Shown here piece by piece: positions 41,276-49,286 of a DNA stretch of 64,000 bases. The stretch's first letter is position 1. Every line of letters begins with the position of its first letter. The DNA is taken from contig JODP01000010.1 of the NCBI GenBank assembly GCA_000719025.1, forward strand, positions 124,001-188,000, read 5' to 3'. This stretch comes from Kineosporia aurantiaca JCM 3230 (GTDB taxonomy: Bacteria; Actinomycetota; Actinomycetes; Actinomycetales; Kineosporiaceae). Under the pieces are notes generated by a model. It was not told the DNA's origin and searched no databases. It saw nothing but the letters and a program-made list of their open reading frames with translations. The translations under genes and the position numbers were made by a program.

Positions 41276-42205
41276 TCATCCGTCGATCCCGGTCCCGCGC
41301 AGGTACGCGCGGGTGCGCTCGGCGATCGGCATCGGCCGACCGAAATCGGTCGGGTACAGGTCCTGCTCGACCACCACGAAGATCTCGGCGTCCAGTTCCT
41401 CCAGCGCCTGCACCACCGAGGGAATGTCCGGCACACCCTGGGGCGGTTCGCAACTGGCCCCCATCGCCACCGCCTGACCGAAGGGCAGGTCCTGCGCCTC
41501 GGCCCGCGCCACGATCTGCGGATCCATCTGCTTGATGTGCACGTAGCCGATGCGTTCGCGGTACTTGCGGATCAGGGCCACGCAGTCGGCCCGCCGGTAC
41601 GCCAGGTGGCCGGTGTCCAGGCAGAGCCGGACGTGGGCGGGATCGGTCTCGTCGAGGAAACGCTCGGTCTGGAGCTGGGTCTCGACGTGACTGTCCGCGT
41701 GGGGATGGAACTGCAGGCGGACCCCGTACTCCTCGAACAGGATCCGGCCGAGTTCGTCGGTGGCCCGGATCAGGGTGTGCCATTCCTCCACCGAGAGCTC
41801 CGCCGGTTCCAGGTAGGCGCCGGTGGTGTCGTCGCGATATCCCGGAACCGGAACGAAGATGACGTTTTTCGCTCCCAGAGCGCTGGTCAGCCCGGCCACC
41901 TTCCGGCTCAGGGCCACGATCGCCGGGAAATCGTCTGCGCGGTGCAGGCCCGAAAGTCCGTGGATGGTTCCCCCGGCGACCTTCAGCTTCCGAGAGTCCA
42001 GTTCATCCCGCAGCCGCGCCGGGTCGGTGGGCAGGTAGCCGTAGGGGCCCAGTTCCAGCCATTCGTAGCCGACCCCGGCCAGCTCGTCGAGGAAACGGTT
42101 CCACGGCGTCTGGCGCGGATCGTCCGCGAACCACACTCCCCAGGAATCGGGGCAGCTGCCGAGTCGCAGCCGGCGCTGTTCCAGGGAATTGTCCGCGATG
42201 CTCAT
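41276..42205 (-). CDS. IolE-like sugar phosphate isomerase/dehydratase (TIM barrel)
   Basis: A 309-residue TIM-barrel protein with a GGAGGG site before the ATG. The N-terminus LRLGSCPDSWGVWFADDPRQ, with GxCPDSWGVW, is characteristic of 2-keto-myo-inositol dehydratase (IolE). Further metal ligands lie in VRLQFHPHADSHVETQ, LCLDTGHLAYRRAD and YVHIKQMDP. Family and motif make inosose dehydration the best guess. It is the first gene of the minus-strand trio and diverges from the GntR regulator. Confidence 0.85.
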   Translation of the reverse strand: MSIADNSLEQRRLRLGSCPDSWGVWFADDPRQTPWNRFLDELAGVGYEWLELGPYGYLPTDPARLRDELDSRKLKVAGGTIHGLSGLHRADDFPAIVALSRKVAGLTSALGAKNVIFVPVPGYRDDTTGAYLEPAELSVEEWHTLIRATDELGRILFEEYGVRLQFHPHADSHVETQLQTERFLDETDPAHVRLCLDTGHLAYRRADCVALIRKYRERIGYVHIKQMDPQIVARAEAQDLPFGQAVAMGASCEPPQGVPDIPSVVQALEELDAEIFVVVEQDLYPTDFGRPMPIAERTRAYLRGTGIDG

Positions 42206-42339
42206 CCGGGCCCTCCGCAACGGAAATCGGCCGATCGGCTCTGCCCTCACCATGGAACGGGCTGATTTCCGGAACGTCAAGCATTTGTCCTGACATACAT
42301 ACTTGTTCAATTGTCAGTTTGTACTGTCATATTGATGGC

Positions 42340-43137
42340 GTGAATGGTTCCCGTTCCCCCGGCGACCGGCGCGGCGTCCGCACCCTCGGCGCGTCCACCG
42401 TTCTGGGCCTGCTCGACCTCGACCGGACCAGCCCGGTCCCGCTCTACTTCCAGGTGGCCGGTCATCTGCAGGCGGCCATCGAGAACGGCACCCTGCCGCC
42501 CGGTACCCAGTTCGCCAGCGAGCTGCGCCTGGCCGAGGAGCTGGGCCTGTCCCGGCCGACGGTCCGCCGGGCCCTGGCCTACCTGGTGGAACGCGGGCTC
42601 CTGGTACGCCGTCGCGGAGTCGGGACCGAAGTGGTGAAACCCCGGGTTCGCCGTCCTCTGGAGTTGACCAGCCTCTACGACGACCTGGCCGCCGCCGGTC
42701 AGCGCCCGACCACCCGGGTGCTGACCAACGAGCGGATCGCCGCCCCCGCCGACGTCGCCGAGGCCCTCGGCCTGCCCGAGGGCGCGCCGGTGATCCGGCT
42801 GGTCCGCCTGCGCTCCGCGTCCGGGCAGGCCATCGCCCGGATGACCAACCACCTCCCGGCCGATCGGTTCGAGGTGTCCTCGCAGGCCCTGGAGCAGCAC
42901 GGGCTGTACCGGCTCCTACGATCGGCCGGCATCACCCTGCACGCCGCCAACCAGGCGATCGGTGCCCGCCGGGCCACGGTCGAGGAGGCCCGGACCTTGA
43001 ACGAGAGCCGCGGTGCCGCTCTGCTGACCATGCAGCGGATCACCTACGCCATCGATGACTCGGTGATCGAGTTCGGCTCGCACATTTACGCGGCCAGCCG
43101 CTACAGCTTCGAGATCTCGCTACTCACCACGTCCTGA
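42340..43137 (+). CDS. GntR-family (HutC subfamily) regulator
   Basis: A 265-residue regulator. Winged helix at about 30-100 (SPVPLYFQVAGHLQAAIENG, ELRLAEELGLSRPTVRRALA) and a C-terminal UTRA ligand-binding domain (APVIRLVRLRSASGQAIARM, ALLTMQRITYAIDDSVIEFG). GTG 42340 is chosen; there is no Shine-Dalgarno, and the -10-like CATATT (42328-42333) ends 6 bp before it, so a leaderless message is likely. Repeated tgtca/tgaca elements in 42292-42329 could be its operator. It should control the divergent inositol-like operon. Confidence 0.87.
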   Translation: MNGSRSPGDRRGVRTLGASTVLGLLDLDRTSPVPLYFQVAGHLQAAIENGTLPPGTQFASELRLAEELGLSRPTVRRALAYLVERGLLVRRRGVGTEVVKPRVRRPLELTSLYDDLAAAGQRPTTRVLTNERIAAPADVAEALGLPEGAPVIRLVRLRSASGQAIARMTNHLPADRFEVSSQALEQHGLYRLLRSAGITLHAANQAIGARRATVEEARTLNESRGAALLTMQRITYAIDDSVIEFGSHIYAASRYSFEISLLTTS

Positions 43138-43559
43138 GCCGGGCAATGGGAGACCCCGGTCTCCCGGAACAGGGTCCTGCCAGTCTGGGGAAAACCCTCA
43201 ACCCACCCTTGGCCACGAGCGACGAGTTCCCTCATTCCTCGTCGCCTATCCACAGAAGGCCCTGCCTCATTTTGTGCATCACTCGTTCTGGGGCAAGTGC
43301 TTCGACCTTCTGCTGAGCGTTCTCCCCGTCCTGGCGGTAAGCGGTGCGGCGCAGTCGCTCTGCGCATCTCTGCGTGCGATCGCCCTGCTTCAGGGTCGCA
43401 GCGGTGTCGGGCTGCTGCTCGTGCCGTTCTATCCCCTCGCGGTGCTCATGTACTGGGTGACCAGCATGCTCGCCGGTTCGACCGGACTGGGCGTCGTCGG
43501 TCACGGATTCCTCGGGACCGTCCTTGGGGGCGCCGCATCGATGGCTAAGAAATCGATGG
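43138..43559. other. 422-bp intergenic region without a convincing gene
   Basis: Open frames here have atypical composition or run antisense into the DUF2231 gene. The region holds a TATCCACAG sequence (43247-43255) resembling a DnaA box, and a 15-bp direct duplication at its right end. I see no terminator with a clear stem, and no RNA gene. Confidence 0.5.
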
Positions 43560-43566
43560 CTAAGAA
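43537..43566. repeat. Exact 15-bp tandem duplication (atcgatggctaagaa)
   Basis: Two perfect copies at 43537-43551 and 43552-43566. The copy nearer the DUF2231 gene contains that gene's TAG stop codon, so the duplication lies at the 3' end of the coding region. Confidence 0.9.
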
Positions 43567-44036
43567 CCGGACGTGTCGCCCCAGGCCGCTTCCGCACCGC
43601 TGTGACCGATCCGCACGACCTGCTGGGTGGTACCGACCGCCGCGGCCACCGCCAGCACCGCCACCACCGCGACCGTCACCCGCCCGACCCGGCCCGCAGC
43701 GTCCCCGGCCCGGTCCCGCCACCACACCCAGGTGACCGCGACGGCGGCGACGAGCAGGAAGATCAGCCAGGGCAGCAGCCCATCGGCCAGGTGCGAGTGC
43801 TTCTCCACCAGGTCGCTGTGGCCCACCCGCTCCTCGAGAGCCTCGCCGGAGGACGTTGAGATCGGGTCGAGCACCACCGCGATCAGGGTGATCGCGAGCG
43901 GCAGGATGCCGGCCCACCGACGGAACCTCGGCACCAGCGCCGATCCGAGCACGGCGACGGCGGCGGTCGGGACCGCGACCACGGTGGCATGGACGATCAG
44001 GGGATGGAACGGCAGACCGGCGATTGAGTCGAACAT
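43560..44036 (-). CDS. DUF2231 four-helix membrane protein
   Basis: A 158-residue protein with four hydrophobic segments (about 15-35, 42-60, 82-102, 113-135). The start FDSIAGLPFHPLIVHATVVA, with the conserved HPLIVHA segment, and LVEKHSHLADGLLPWLIFLL are typical of DUF2231. Conserved histidines hint at haem or metal binding, but no function is established. It lies divergent to the two-component system that begins the flavin module, and its promoter region overlaps that of the response regulator. Confidence 0.82.
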   Translation of the reverse strand: MFDSIAGLPFHPLIVHATVVAVPTAAVAVLGSALVPRFRRWAGILPLAITLIAVVLDPISTSSGEALEERVGHSDLVEKHSHLADGLLPWLIFLLVAAVAVTWVWWRDRAGDAAGRVGRVTVAVVAVLAVAAAVGTTQQVVRIGHSGAEAAWGDTSGS

Positions 44037-44187
44037 CGGTGTCCCTGTCAGTTGAGGAAGATCAGTCGAGGGGAGTCGACCGTCGCGTCGGTCATCTTGA
44101 TCGTCCCGGGGACACGGGACGCGGGATCAGCGGCTTTACAGAGGAAATACAGAGCGTCCGGAGAGGGAGAGGACGTTCGCAGGCGGC

Positions 44188-44922
44188 ATGCTTGGGCGGG
44201 TGAGCTCGACGTCGTCCACCTCCCCAGGGTCCGCCGTGCGTGCGCTCGTCGTCGAGGACGAACCCGATCTGGCCGAGGCCCTGACCCGGATGCTCACCCT
44301 GGAGGGCTGGGAGGCCGAACACGCCCTCGACGGGGCTACCGCCGTCCGCCTGGCCCGGGCCCGGCCGCCGCAGGTGGTCGTCCTCGACGTCATGCTGCCG
44401 GACCTGACCGGCTTCCAGGTCCTGCAGCGGCTGCGGGAGACGAACCCCGCGGTGTGTGTGCTGTTCCTGACGGCCCGGGACAGCCTGGAGGACCGGGTCG
44501 CGGGGATCGCCGCGGGCGCCGACGACTACCTGACCAAACCCTTCGCGATGGAGGAGCTCCTGGTCCGGCTCAAGGGCCTGCTGCGGCGGGCCCGGATCAC
44601 GGCCGGCGACGGCGCCGGGACCGGCCTGGTGGTGGGCGACCTGGTGATGGACGAGGAGGCCCGCGAGGTCACCCGGGCCGGTGAACGGATCGATCTGACC
44701 GTGACCGAGTTCGAGCTGCTGCGGTTCCTGATGCGCAATCCCCGCCGGGCGCTGTCGAAGTCGCAGATCCTGGACCGGGTGTGGGACTACGACTTCGGCG
44801 GCGACGCGCACGTGGTGGAGCTCTACATCTCCTATCTGCGCAAGAAGCTCGACCGGGGGCGGGAACCCATGATCCACACCGTCCGGGGCGTCGGGTACAT
44901 CCTCAAACCGGCCGTCCCGTGA
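44188..44922 (+). CDS. OmpR-family response regulator
   Basis: A 244-residue regulator. The receiver domain has phospho-acceptor Asp67 in VVVLDVMLPDLTG, acidic pair in VVEDEPDL, Thr/Lys switch residues in LFLTARD and DDYLTKPFA. The C-terminal winged helix (about 150-240) contains LTVTEFELLRFLMRNPRRAL and HVVELYISYLRKKLDRG. ATG 44188 is used; GTG 44200 is an alternative with a nearby GGCGGG. The stop overlaps the histidine kinase start (GTGA). It heads an operon-like run that leads to the flavin redox genes, which are its likely targets. Confidence 0.9.
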   Translation: MLGRVSSTSSTSPGSAVRALVVEDEPDLAEALTRMLTLEGWEAEHALDGATAVRLARARPPQVVVLDVMLPDLTGFQVLQRLRETNPAVCVLFLTARDSLEDRVAGIAAGADDYLTKPFAMEELLVRLKGLLRRARITAGDGAGTGLVVGDLVMDEEAREVTRAGERIDLTVTEFELLRFLMRNPRRALSKSQILDRVWDYDFGGDAHVVELYISYLRKKLDRGREPMIHTVRGVGYILKPAVP

Positions 44923-46412
44923 GCCTGCGGCACTCGATCCGAAGGCTGCGTCGCCCTCGTACCCTGCAGGGCCGGCTCATCGTCGTGCTGGCCCTCGTCC
45001 TGACCCTCGGTTTCGCGGCGGCGGCCACCACCACAGTGCTTTTGGTGCGCCACGTCCTGATCGGGCGTCTGGACGCGCAGTTACAGGCCGCGGGCGACCG
45101 GTTCTCCGTATCGCTCGAGCACAGCGACCACGACGAGGACGACCGCTACGACCGGGTCCAGGGGCAGCTGGCCGGCACGCTCGGCGCCCGGCTCAAGGAC
45201 GGCAAGGTCACCAACACCGCCATCGTGGGTGACAACCAGACCTCCGGTGAGGTGCCGGCCGCCGCCCGCACCCGGCTCGGGCAGATCGACGCGGCCGGTG
45301 GGCCCTATTCCCTCGAACTGCCCGGTCTGGGTGACTACCGGATCCTGGTCACCTCCGGACGGGACGGCGACCTTCAGGTGACCGGTCTGCCGGCCGAGCC
45401 GATCGAGCACACCATCAGCGTGCTCGTCCTGGCCGTTGTCGTGGTCTTCGCCGTATCGCTCCTGGTGCTGGCCGGCGTCTCCACCGTCCTCGTGCGGATC
45501 ATGCTCGGACCTCTCTCCCGGATGTCCCGGACAGCTGCCGAGGTCGCCGCCCTGCCCCTCGGGGCCGGGGGTGTCTCACTCCCCCAACGCGTGCGCGAGA
45601 AGGGCGCGGGCAGCGAGGTCGACGTGCTGGCGGTGGCGTTCAACGCGATGCTCGAGCAGGTCGAGTCCGCGCTGCAGACGCGCGCGGACAGTGAGGACCG
45701 CCTACGCCGGTTCGTCGCCGATGCCAGCCATGAGCTGCGCACGCCGATCGCCGTGGTCCGTAGTCACGCCGAGCTCGCACGGCACGAGGGTGGCGACACG
45801 CTACCGCCGGGGGTGGCGCGTTCCCTGGATCGGATCGGCGCGCAGTCCGAGCGGATGAGCCATCTGGTGGAAGATCTCCTGCTGCTGGCCCGCCTCGACT
45901 CCGGCCGGCCGCTGGCCCGCGAGCCGGTCGACGTGGTCCGCGTGGCGCTGGACGCCGTCGACGACGCCCGGACCTCGGCCCCCGGCCATCGCTGGAAGCT
46001 GTCCCTGCCCGATGAGGAGCTCACGGTCCCCGGCGACGCCCACGCACTCGCCCAGGTCCTGTCCAATCTGCTGACCAACGTCGCTGCCCACACCCCGTCG
46101 GGCACCACCGCCACCCTGCGGGTGGCGGGCGGCGGGCGTGACGTGCTCGTCGAGGTCTCCGATCAGGGCCCAGGGATGTCGGCCGAACTCGCCGACCGTG
46201 CTTTCGAGCGTTTTGTGCGCCGGGACGGCGCCCGCGACGACACCCACGGGAGCAGCGGACTCGGCCTGGCCATCGTCGCCGCCATCGTCGCCGCTCACCA
46301 CGGCACCGTCAGCCTCGCCTCCTCCGACCAGGGAACCGTGATCTCGGTCAGGCTGCCCGCCGGCCCGTCAGAGGATCCCCAGACTGCTCCCGGCGTCGTC
46401 CCAGACTTCTGA
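44919..46412 (+). CDS. Membrane sensor histidine kinase
   Basis: A 497-residue kinase. Transmembrane helices at about 20-45 and 165-193 enclose an extracytoplasmic sensor of about 115 residues with an acidic DHDEDDRYDR stretch. HAMP follows (RIMLGPLSRMSRTAAEVA). The phosphorylated His271 lies in ADASHELRTPIAVV; the ATPase domain shows N (LSNLLTNVAAHTP), G1 (DQGPGMS), and G2 (GSSGLGLAIV) boxes. It pairs with the preceding response regulator. The signal is unknown; the acidic loop could bind a cation. Confidence 0.9.
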   Translation: MSLRHSIRRLRRPRTLQGRLIVVLALVLTLGFAAAATTTVLLVRHVLIGRLDAQLQAAGDRFSVSLEHSDHDEDDRYDRVQGQLAGTLGARLKDGKVTNTAIVGDNQTSGEVPAAARTRLGQIDAAGGPYSLELPGLGDYRILVTSGRDGDLQVTGLPAEPIEHTISVLVLAVVVVFAVSLLVLAGVSTVLVRIMLGPLSRMSRTAAEVAALPLGAGGVSLPQRVREKGAGSEVDVLAVAFNAMLEQVESALQTRADSEDRLRRFVADASHELRTPIAVVRSHAELARHEGGDTLPPGVARSLDRIGAQSERMSHLVEDLLLLARLDSGRPLAREPVDVVRVALDAVDDARTSAPGHRWKLSLPDEELTVPGDAHALAQVLSNLLTNVAAHTPSGTTATLRVAGGGRDVLVEVSDQGPGMSAELADRAFERFVRRDGARDDTHGSSGLGLAIVAAIVAAHHGTVSLASSDQGTVISVRLPAGPSEDPQTAPGVVPDF

Positions 46413-46469
46413 GAAGGTTCGCAGAACCAGGCGGGTCAGGCTGTCCCCATCGAACCCGAAGGGGGCTCC

Positions 46470-47849
46470 ATGACCGCCACCACGTCGCGTCGCCACGTCG
46501 CGCCATCACCGCCCGCGCCATCGCTGAGGATCACCCCCGGCGTCGCCCTGGCGCTGATCGCGATCGGCGCGGTACCGGTGATCGGGCTCTGGTGGCAGGA
46601 CACCACGTTCGTCTCCGGCCTGGGCGACGAGCTGACCAACGCCGGGCGCCTGACCGGGCTCGCGGCCGGATACGCCGTGCTCGTCGTGCTCGCCCTGATG
46701 GCCCGGGTGCCCGCCCTGGAGCGGGGAGTCGGTGCCGACCGGCTGGCCCGCTGGCACGCCGCCGGCGGCCGGTACGTGGTCAGCCTTGCCGTCGCGCACA
46801 CCCTTCTGATCATCTGGGGCTACGCGGTCACCGCGCACACCAACGTCCTCTCACAGACCAAGACCCTCGAACTCACCTATCCCGACGTCCTCATGGCCAC
46901 GGTCGCCCTGGGACTGTTCCTCCTGGTCGGCATCACCTCGGCCCGGGCCGCGCGCAAGCACCTTCGGTACGAGACCTGGCACCTGCTTCACCTTTACACC
47001 TACCTCGCCGTGGCTCTGTCCTTCTCCCACCAGTTCTCGACCGGAGCGGACTTCACCGACCTGCGCGTACGGGTGCTCTGGCTCGGCCTGTACATCCTCG
47101 TCGGCGCCCTGCTCCTGTGGTACCGGCTGATCACCCCGCTGGTCTACCTGGCCCGTCACACGCTGCGGGTCGAGGCCGTGATCCCGCACGGCCCGGACAC
47201 GATCTCCGTGGTCGTGCAGGGCCGGAACCTGCAGCGGATCGACGCCCGGGCCGGCCAGTTCTTCCGCTGGCGGTTCCTGAACCGCGAACTGTGGGGTGCG
47301 GCGAACCCGTACTCCCTGTCGGCACCGCCCTACGGCGACCGGTTGCGGATCACCGTCAAGACCGCCGGTGAGCACAGCGCGGCCCTGGCCCGCCTGCGGC
47401 CGGGCACCCGGGTGCTGGCCGAGGGCCCGTACGGCGCCTTCACCGGCGAGGTCGAGCGCCGCTCCCCGCAGGGCCGGGCCAGCGGCAAGGTCCTGCTGAT
47501 CGGCGTCGGAATCGGCATCACCCCCCTCCGGGCCCTTTTCCAGACCATCCCCGCGGCCCCCGGCGGACTGACCCTGCTCTACCGTGCCCGGACCGCCGAA
47601 GACCTCGTGCTGCGGGAGGAGATCGAGCAGATCACCGCCGCCCGGGAGGCCCGGCTGTACTACCTGCTCGGGCGCCGGGGAACCGGTGATCATCTGACCA
47701 GTGGGCAACTGCGGCGCCTGGTTCCCGACCTGGCCGAGCACGAGGTCTACCTCTGCGGCCCCGACGAGGTCGTCGCCACCCTGGCCCGCGATCTGCGCCG
47801 GGCCGGAGTGGGCCGACGGGCCATCCACTTCGAGTCCTTCACCTTCTGA
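46470..47849 (+). CDS. Ferric-reductase-like transmembrane oxidoreductase with FAD/NAD domain
   Basis: A 459-residue membrane flavoprotein, GAAGGGGG before the ATG. Six hydrophobic segments fill about 20-235, with paired histidines for haem in ARWHAAGGRYVVSLAVAHTL and YETWHLLHLYTYLAVALSFS, the ferric-reductase-like core. The cytoplasmic C-terminal half has an FAD-binding site (GAANPYSLSAPP) and NAD(P)-binding motif (GKVLLIGVGIGITPLRALF), ending YLCGPDEV...HFESFTF. It would pass electrons from cytosolic NAD(P)H across the membrane, probably to the FMN-binding protein encoded next. Confidence 0.88.
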   Translation: MTATTSRRHVAPSPPAPSLRITPGVALALIAIGAVPVIGLWWQDTTFVSGLGDELTNAGRLTGLAAGYAVLVVLALMARVPALERGVGADRLARWHAAGGRYVVSLAVAHTLLIIWGYAVTAHTNVLSQTKTLELTYPDVLMATVALGLFLLVGITSARAARKHLRYETWHLLHLYTYLAVALSFSHQFSTGADFTDLRVRVLWLGLYILVGALLLWYRLITPLVYLARHTLRVEAVIPHGPDTISVVVQGRNLQRIDARAGQFFRWRFLNRELWGAANPYSLSAPPYGDRLRITVKTAGEHSAALARLRPGTRVLAEGPYGAFTGEVERRSPQGRASGKVLLIGVGIGITPLRALFQTIPAAPGGLTLLYRARTAEDLVLREEIEQITAAREARLYYLLGRRGTGDHLTSGQLRRLVPDLAEHEVYLCGPDEVVATLARDLRRAGVGRRAIHFESFTF

Positions 47850-47880
47850 GACCGCCGATTTCGCCCGAACGGAGACTTCG

Positions 47881-48342
47881 TTGAAACGCGTCATCCTCAC
47901 CGGCACCGCCACCGTGGCCGGGCTCGTGGCCCTGTTGTCGTTCAAGACCCAGACCCAGCCGGTCAGCGCCGCCGCGCTGCCCACTGCGAGCACGAGCACC
48001 ACCACCGGCAGCAGCAGCAGCTCAGCGGGCACCGGCTCCACGAAAACCACCACCACAACAACATCGAAAAGCTACACGGGCGAGGCGGTCACCACCCGGT
48101 ACGGGGTGATCCAGGTCGAGGTGACCGTCAAGAACAGCAAGATCACCGACGTCAGCTTCAAACAGCTCACTGCTTTCGACGGGCATTCCCAGGAGATCAA
48201 CTCCTGGGCCGGACCGCAGCTGCTGCAGGAGACCCTGACCAACCAGAACAGCCAGGTGGACGGGGTTTCCGGCGCCACCTACACCAGCGACGGATACCGC
48301 ACGTCCCTGCAGTCGGCTCTCGACCAGGCCGGACTGACATGA
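47881..48342 (+). CDS. Exported FMN-binding domain protein with flavinylation motif
   Basis: A 153-residue exported protein. TTG start with GGAGA 7 bases upstream. An N-terminal hydrophobic segment (about 4-20) and a Ser/Thr-rich linker (35-64) lead to the FMN-binding domain (TRYGVIQVEVTVKNSKITDV). The motif VDGVSGATYTSDG contains DGVSGAT, where ApbE attaches FMN to a Thr (probably Thr133). The protein would act outside the membrane as an electron carrier or acceptor for the ferric-reductase-like neighbour. The ApbE gene overlaps its stop. Confidence 0.88.
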   Translation: MKRVILTGTATVAGLVALLSFKTQTQPVSAAALPTASTSTTTGSSSSSAGTGSTKTTTTTTSKSYTGEAVTTRYGVIQVEVTVKNSKITDVSFKQLTAFDGHSQEINSWAGPQLLQETLTNQNSQVDGVSGATYTSDGYRTSLQSALDQAGLT

Positions 48343-49109
48343 CCCACCGGATGATCACCCACGTCGAGCACTGCATGGGAACGGTCTTCTCGTTCCGCGT
48401 CGACACCACCGACCTGGCCGAGGACGCGCTCCCCCAGGTCGTCCGCCGCCTGCACAGCATCGACGCAATGTTCTCCACCTACCGCCCCGACAGCGAGATC
48501 AGCCGGATCAACGCCGGCGAACTCGACGTCACCCGGGCCTCGCCCGACGTCCGGACGGTCCTGGCTGCCTGCGAGCGGTTCGAGAGCCTCACTGAGGGCT
48601 GGTTCAGTGCCCGGCCCGACGGCAGCACGCTGGATCCCTCGGGATACGTGAAGGGCTGGGCCGTCCAGGAGGCGGCCGACACGTTGTGGGCGGCGGGATC
48701 TCGTCACCATTGCGTCAACGGCGGTGGGGACGTGGCCTGTGCCGGGACGCCCGGCCCCGGACGGAGCTGGCGTATCGGGATCGCCGATCCGCATGACCGC
48801 AACCACCTGCTGGAGATCGTCGAAGGCGCTGGGCCGCTCGCGGTGGCAACCTCTGGGAGCGCCGAACGCGGAGCCCACATTCTCGACCCGCACACGCATC
48901 ACCCCGCAGAAGGGCTGGCCTCGGTCACCATCGTCGCCAACGATCTGATCACCGCCGATGTCTACGCCACGGCCGCGTTCGCGATGGGCGCGGAACGGGC
49001 GCAGACCTGGTTGAACCGGTCTCCCGGGCTGAGGGCGATCGTGGTCAGGGCAGACGGACTTCGAACGGACGTGAACAGCCAGCGTGAGCCCTCGGGCGGT
49101 CCCGCCTGA
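48339..49109 (+). CDS. apbE: ApbE-family FAD:protein FMN transferase
   Basis: A 256-residue transferase whose ATG overlaps the FMN-binding-protein stop (ATGA). Family motifs are present: MGTVFSFRVD at the start, LDPSGYVKGWAVQEAADTL (KG region for FAD), VNGGGDVACAG, LAVATSGSAERGAHILDPHT and ADVYATAAFAMGAE with the Mg-binding Asp/Thr. It covalently attaches FMN to the neighbouring protein. ApbE is normally exported, but no signal peptide is visible, which matches some actinobacterial forms. It completes the electron-transfer module. Confidence 0.9.
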   Translation: MTHRMITHVEHCMGTVFSFRVDTTDLAEDALPQVVRRLHSIDAMFSTYRPDSEISRINAGELDVTRASPDVRTVLAACERFESLTEGWFSARPDGSTLDPSGYVKGWAVQEAADTLWAAGSRHHCVNGGGDVACAGTPGPGRSWRIGIADPHDRNHLLEIVEGAGPLAVATSGSAERGAHILDPHTHHPAEGLASVTIVANDLITADVYATAAFAMGAERAQTWLNRSPGLRAIVVRADGLRTDVNSQREPSGGPA

Positions 49110-49286
49110 ACGACGTGCCTCCAACGCTTCACCAGGGCCGGGTCGACCGCGTGCCCGACCCTGCGTTTTGAGGTATCCCCCCGGAGTCTTCGCCATGTGT
49201 TTGCCGCTGAGCATGCAACCTACGTCGACCCTGAAGCGTTGCCTGGGCGTACCGGTGGTGGGGAACGCAGGGACAAGGGGGTAGGC

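Noticed and set aside
43247..43255. TATCCACAG resembling a DnaA box, hint of an origin
   Set aside because: Single copy, no cluster of boxes, no dnaA/dnaN neighbours; likely chance.
43274..43735. Plus-strand hydrophobic frame in the 43138-43559 gap
   Set aside because: It runs antisense into the well-supported DUF2231 gene and ends in Arg/Pro-rich low complexity; no Shine-Dalgarno.
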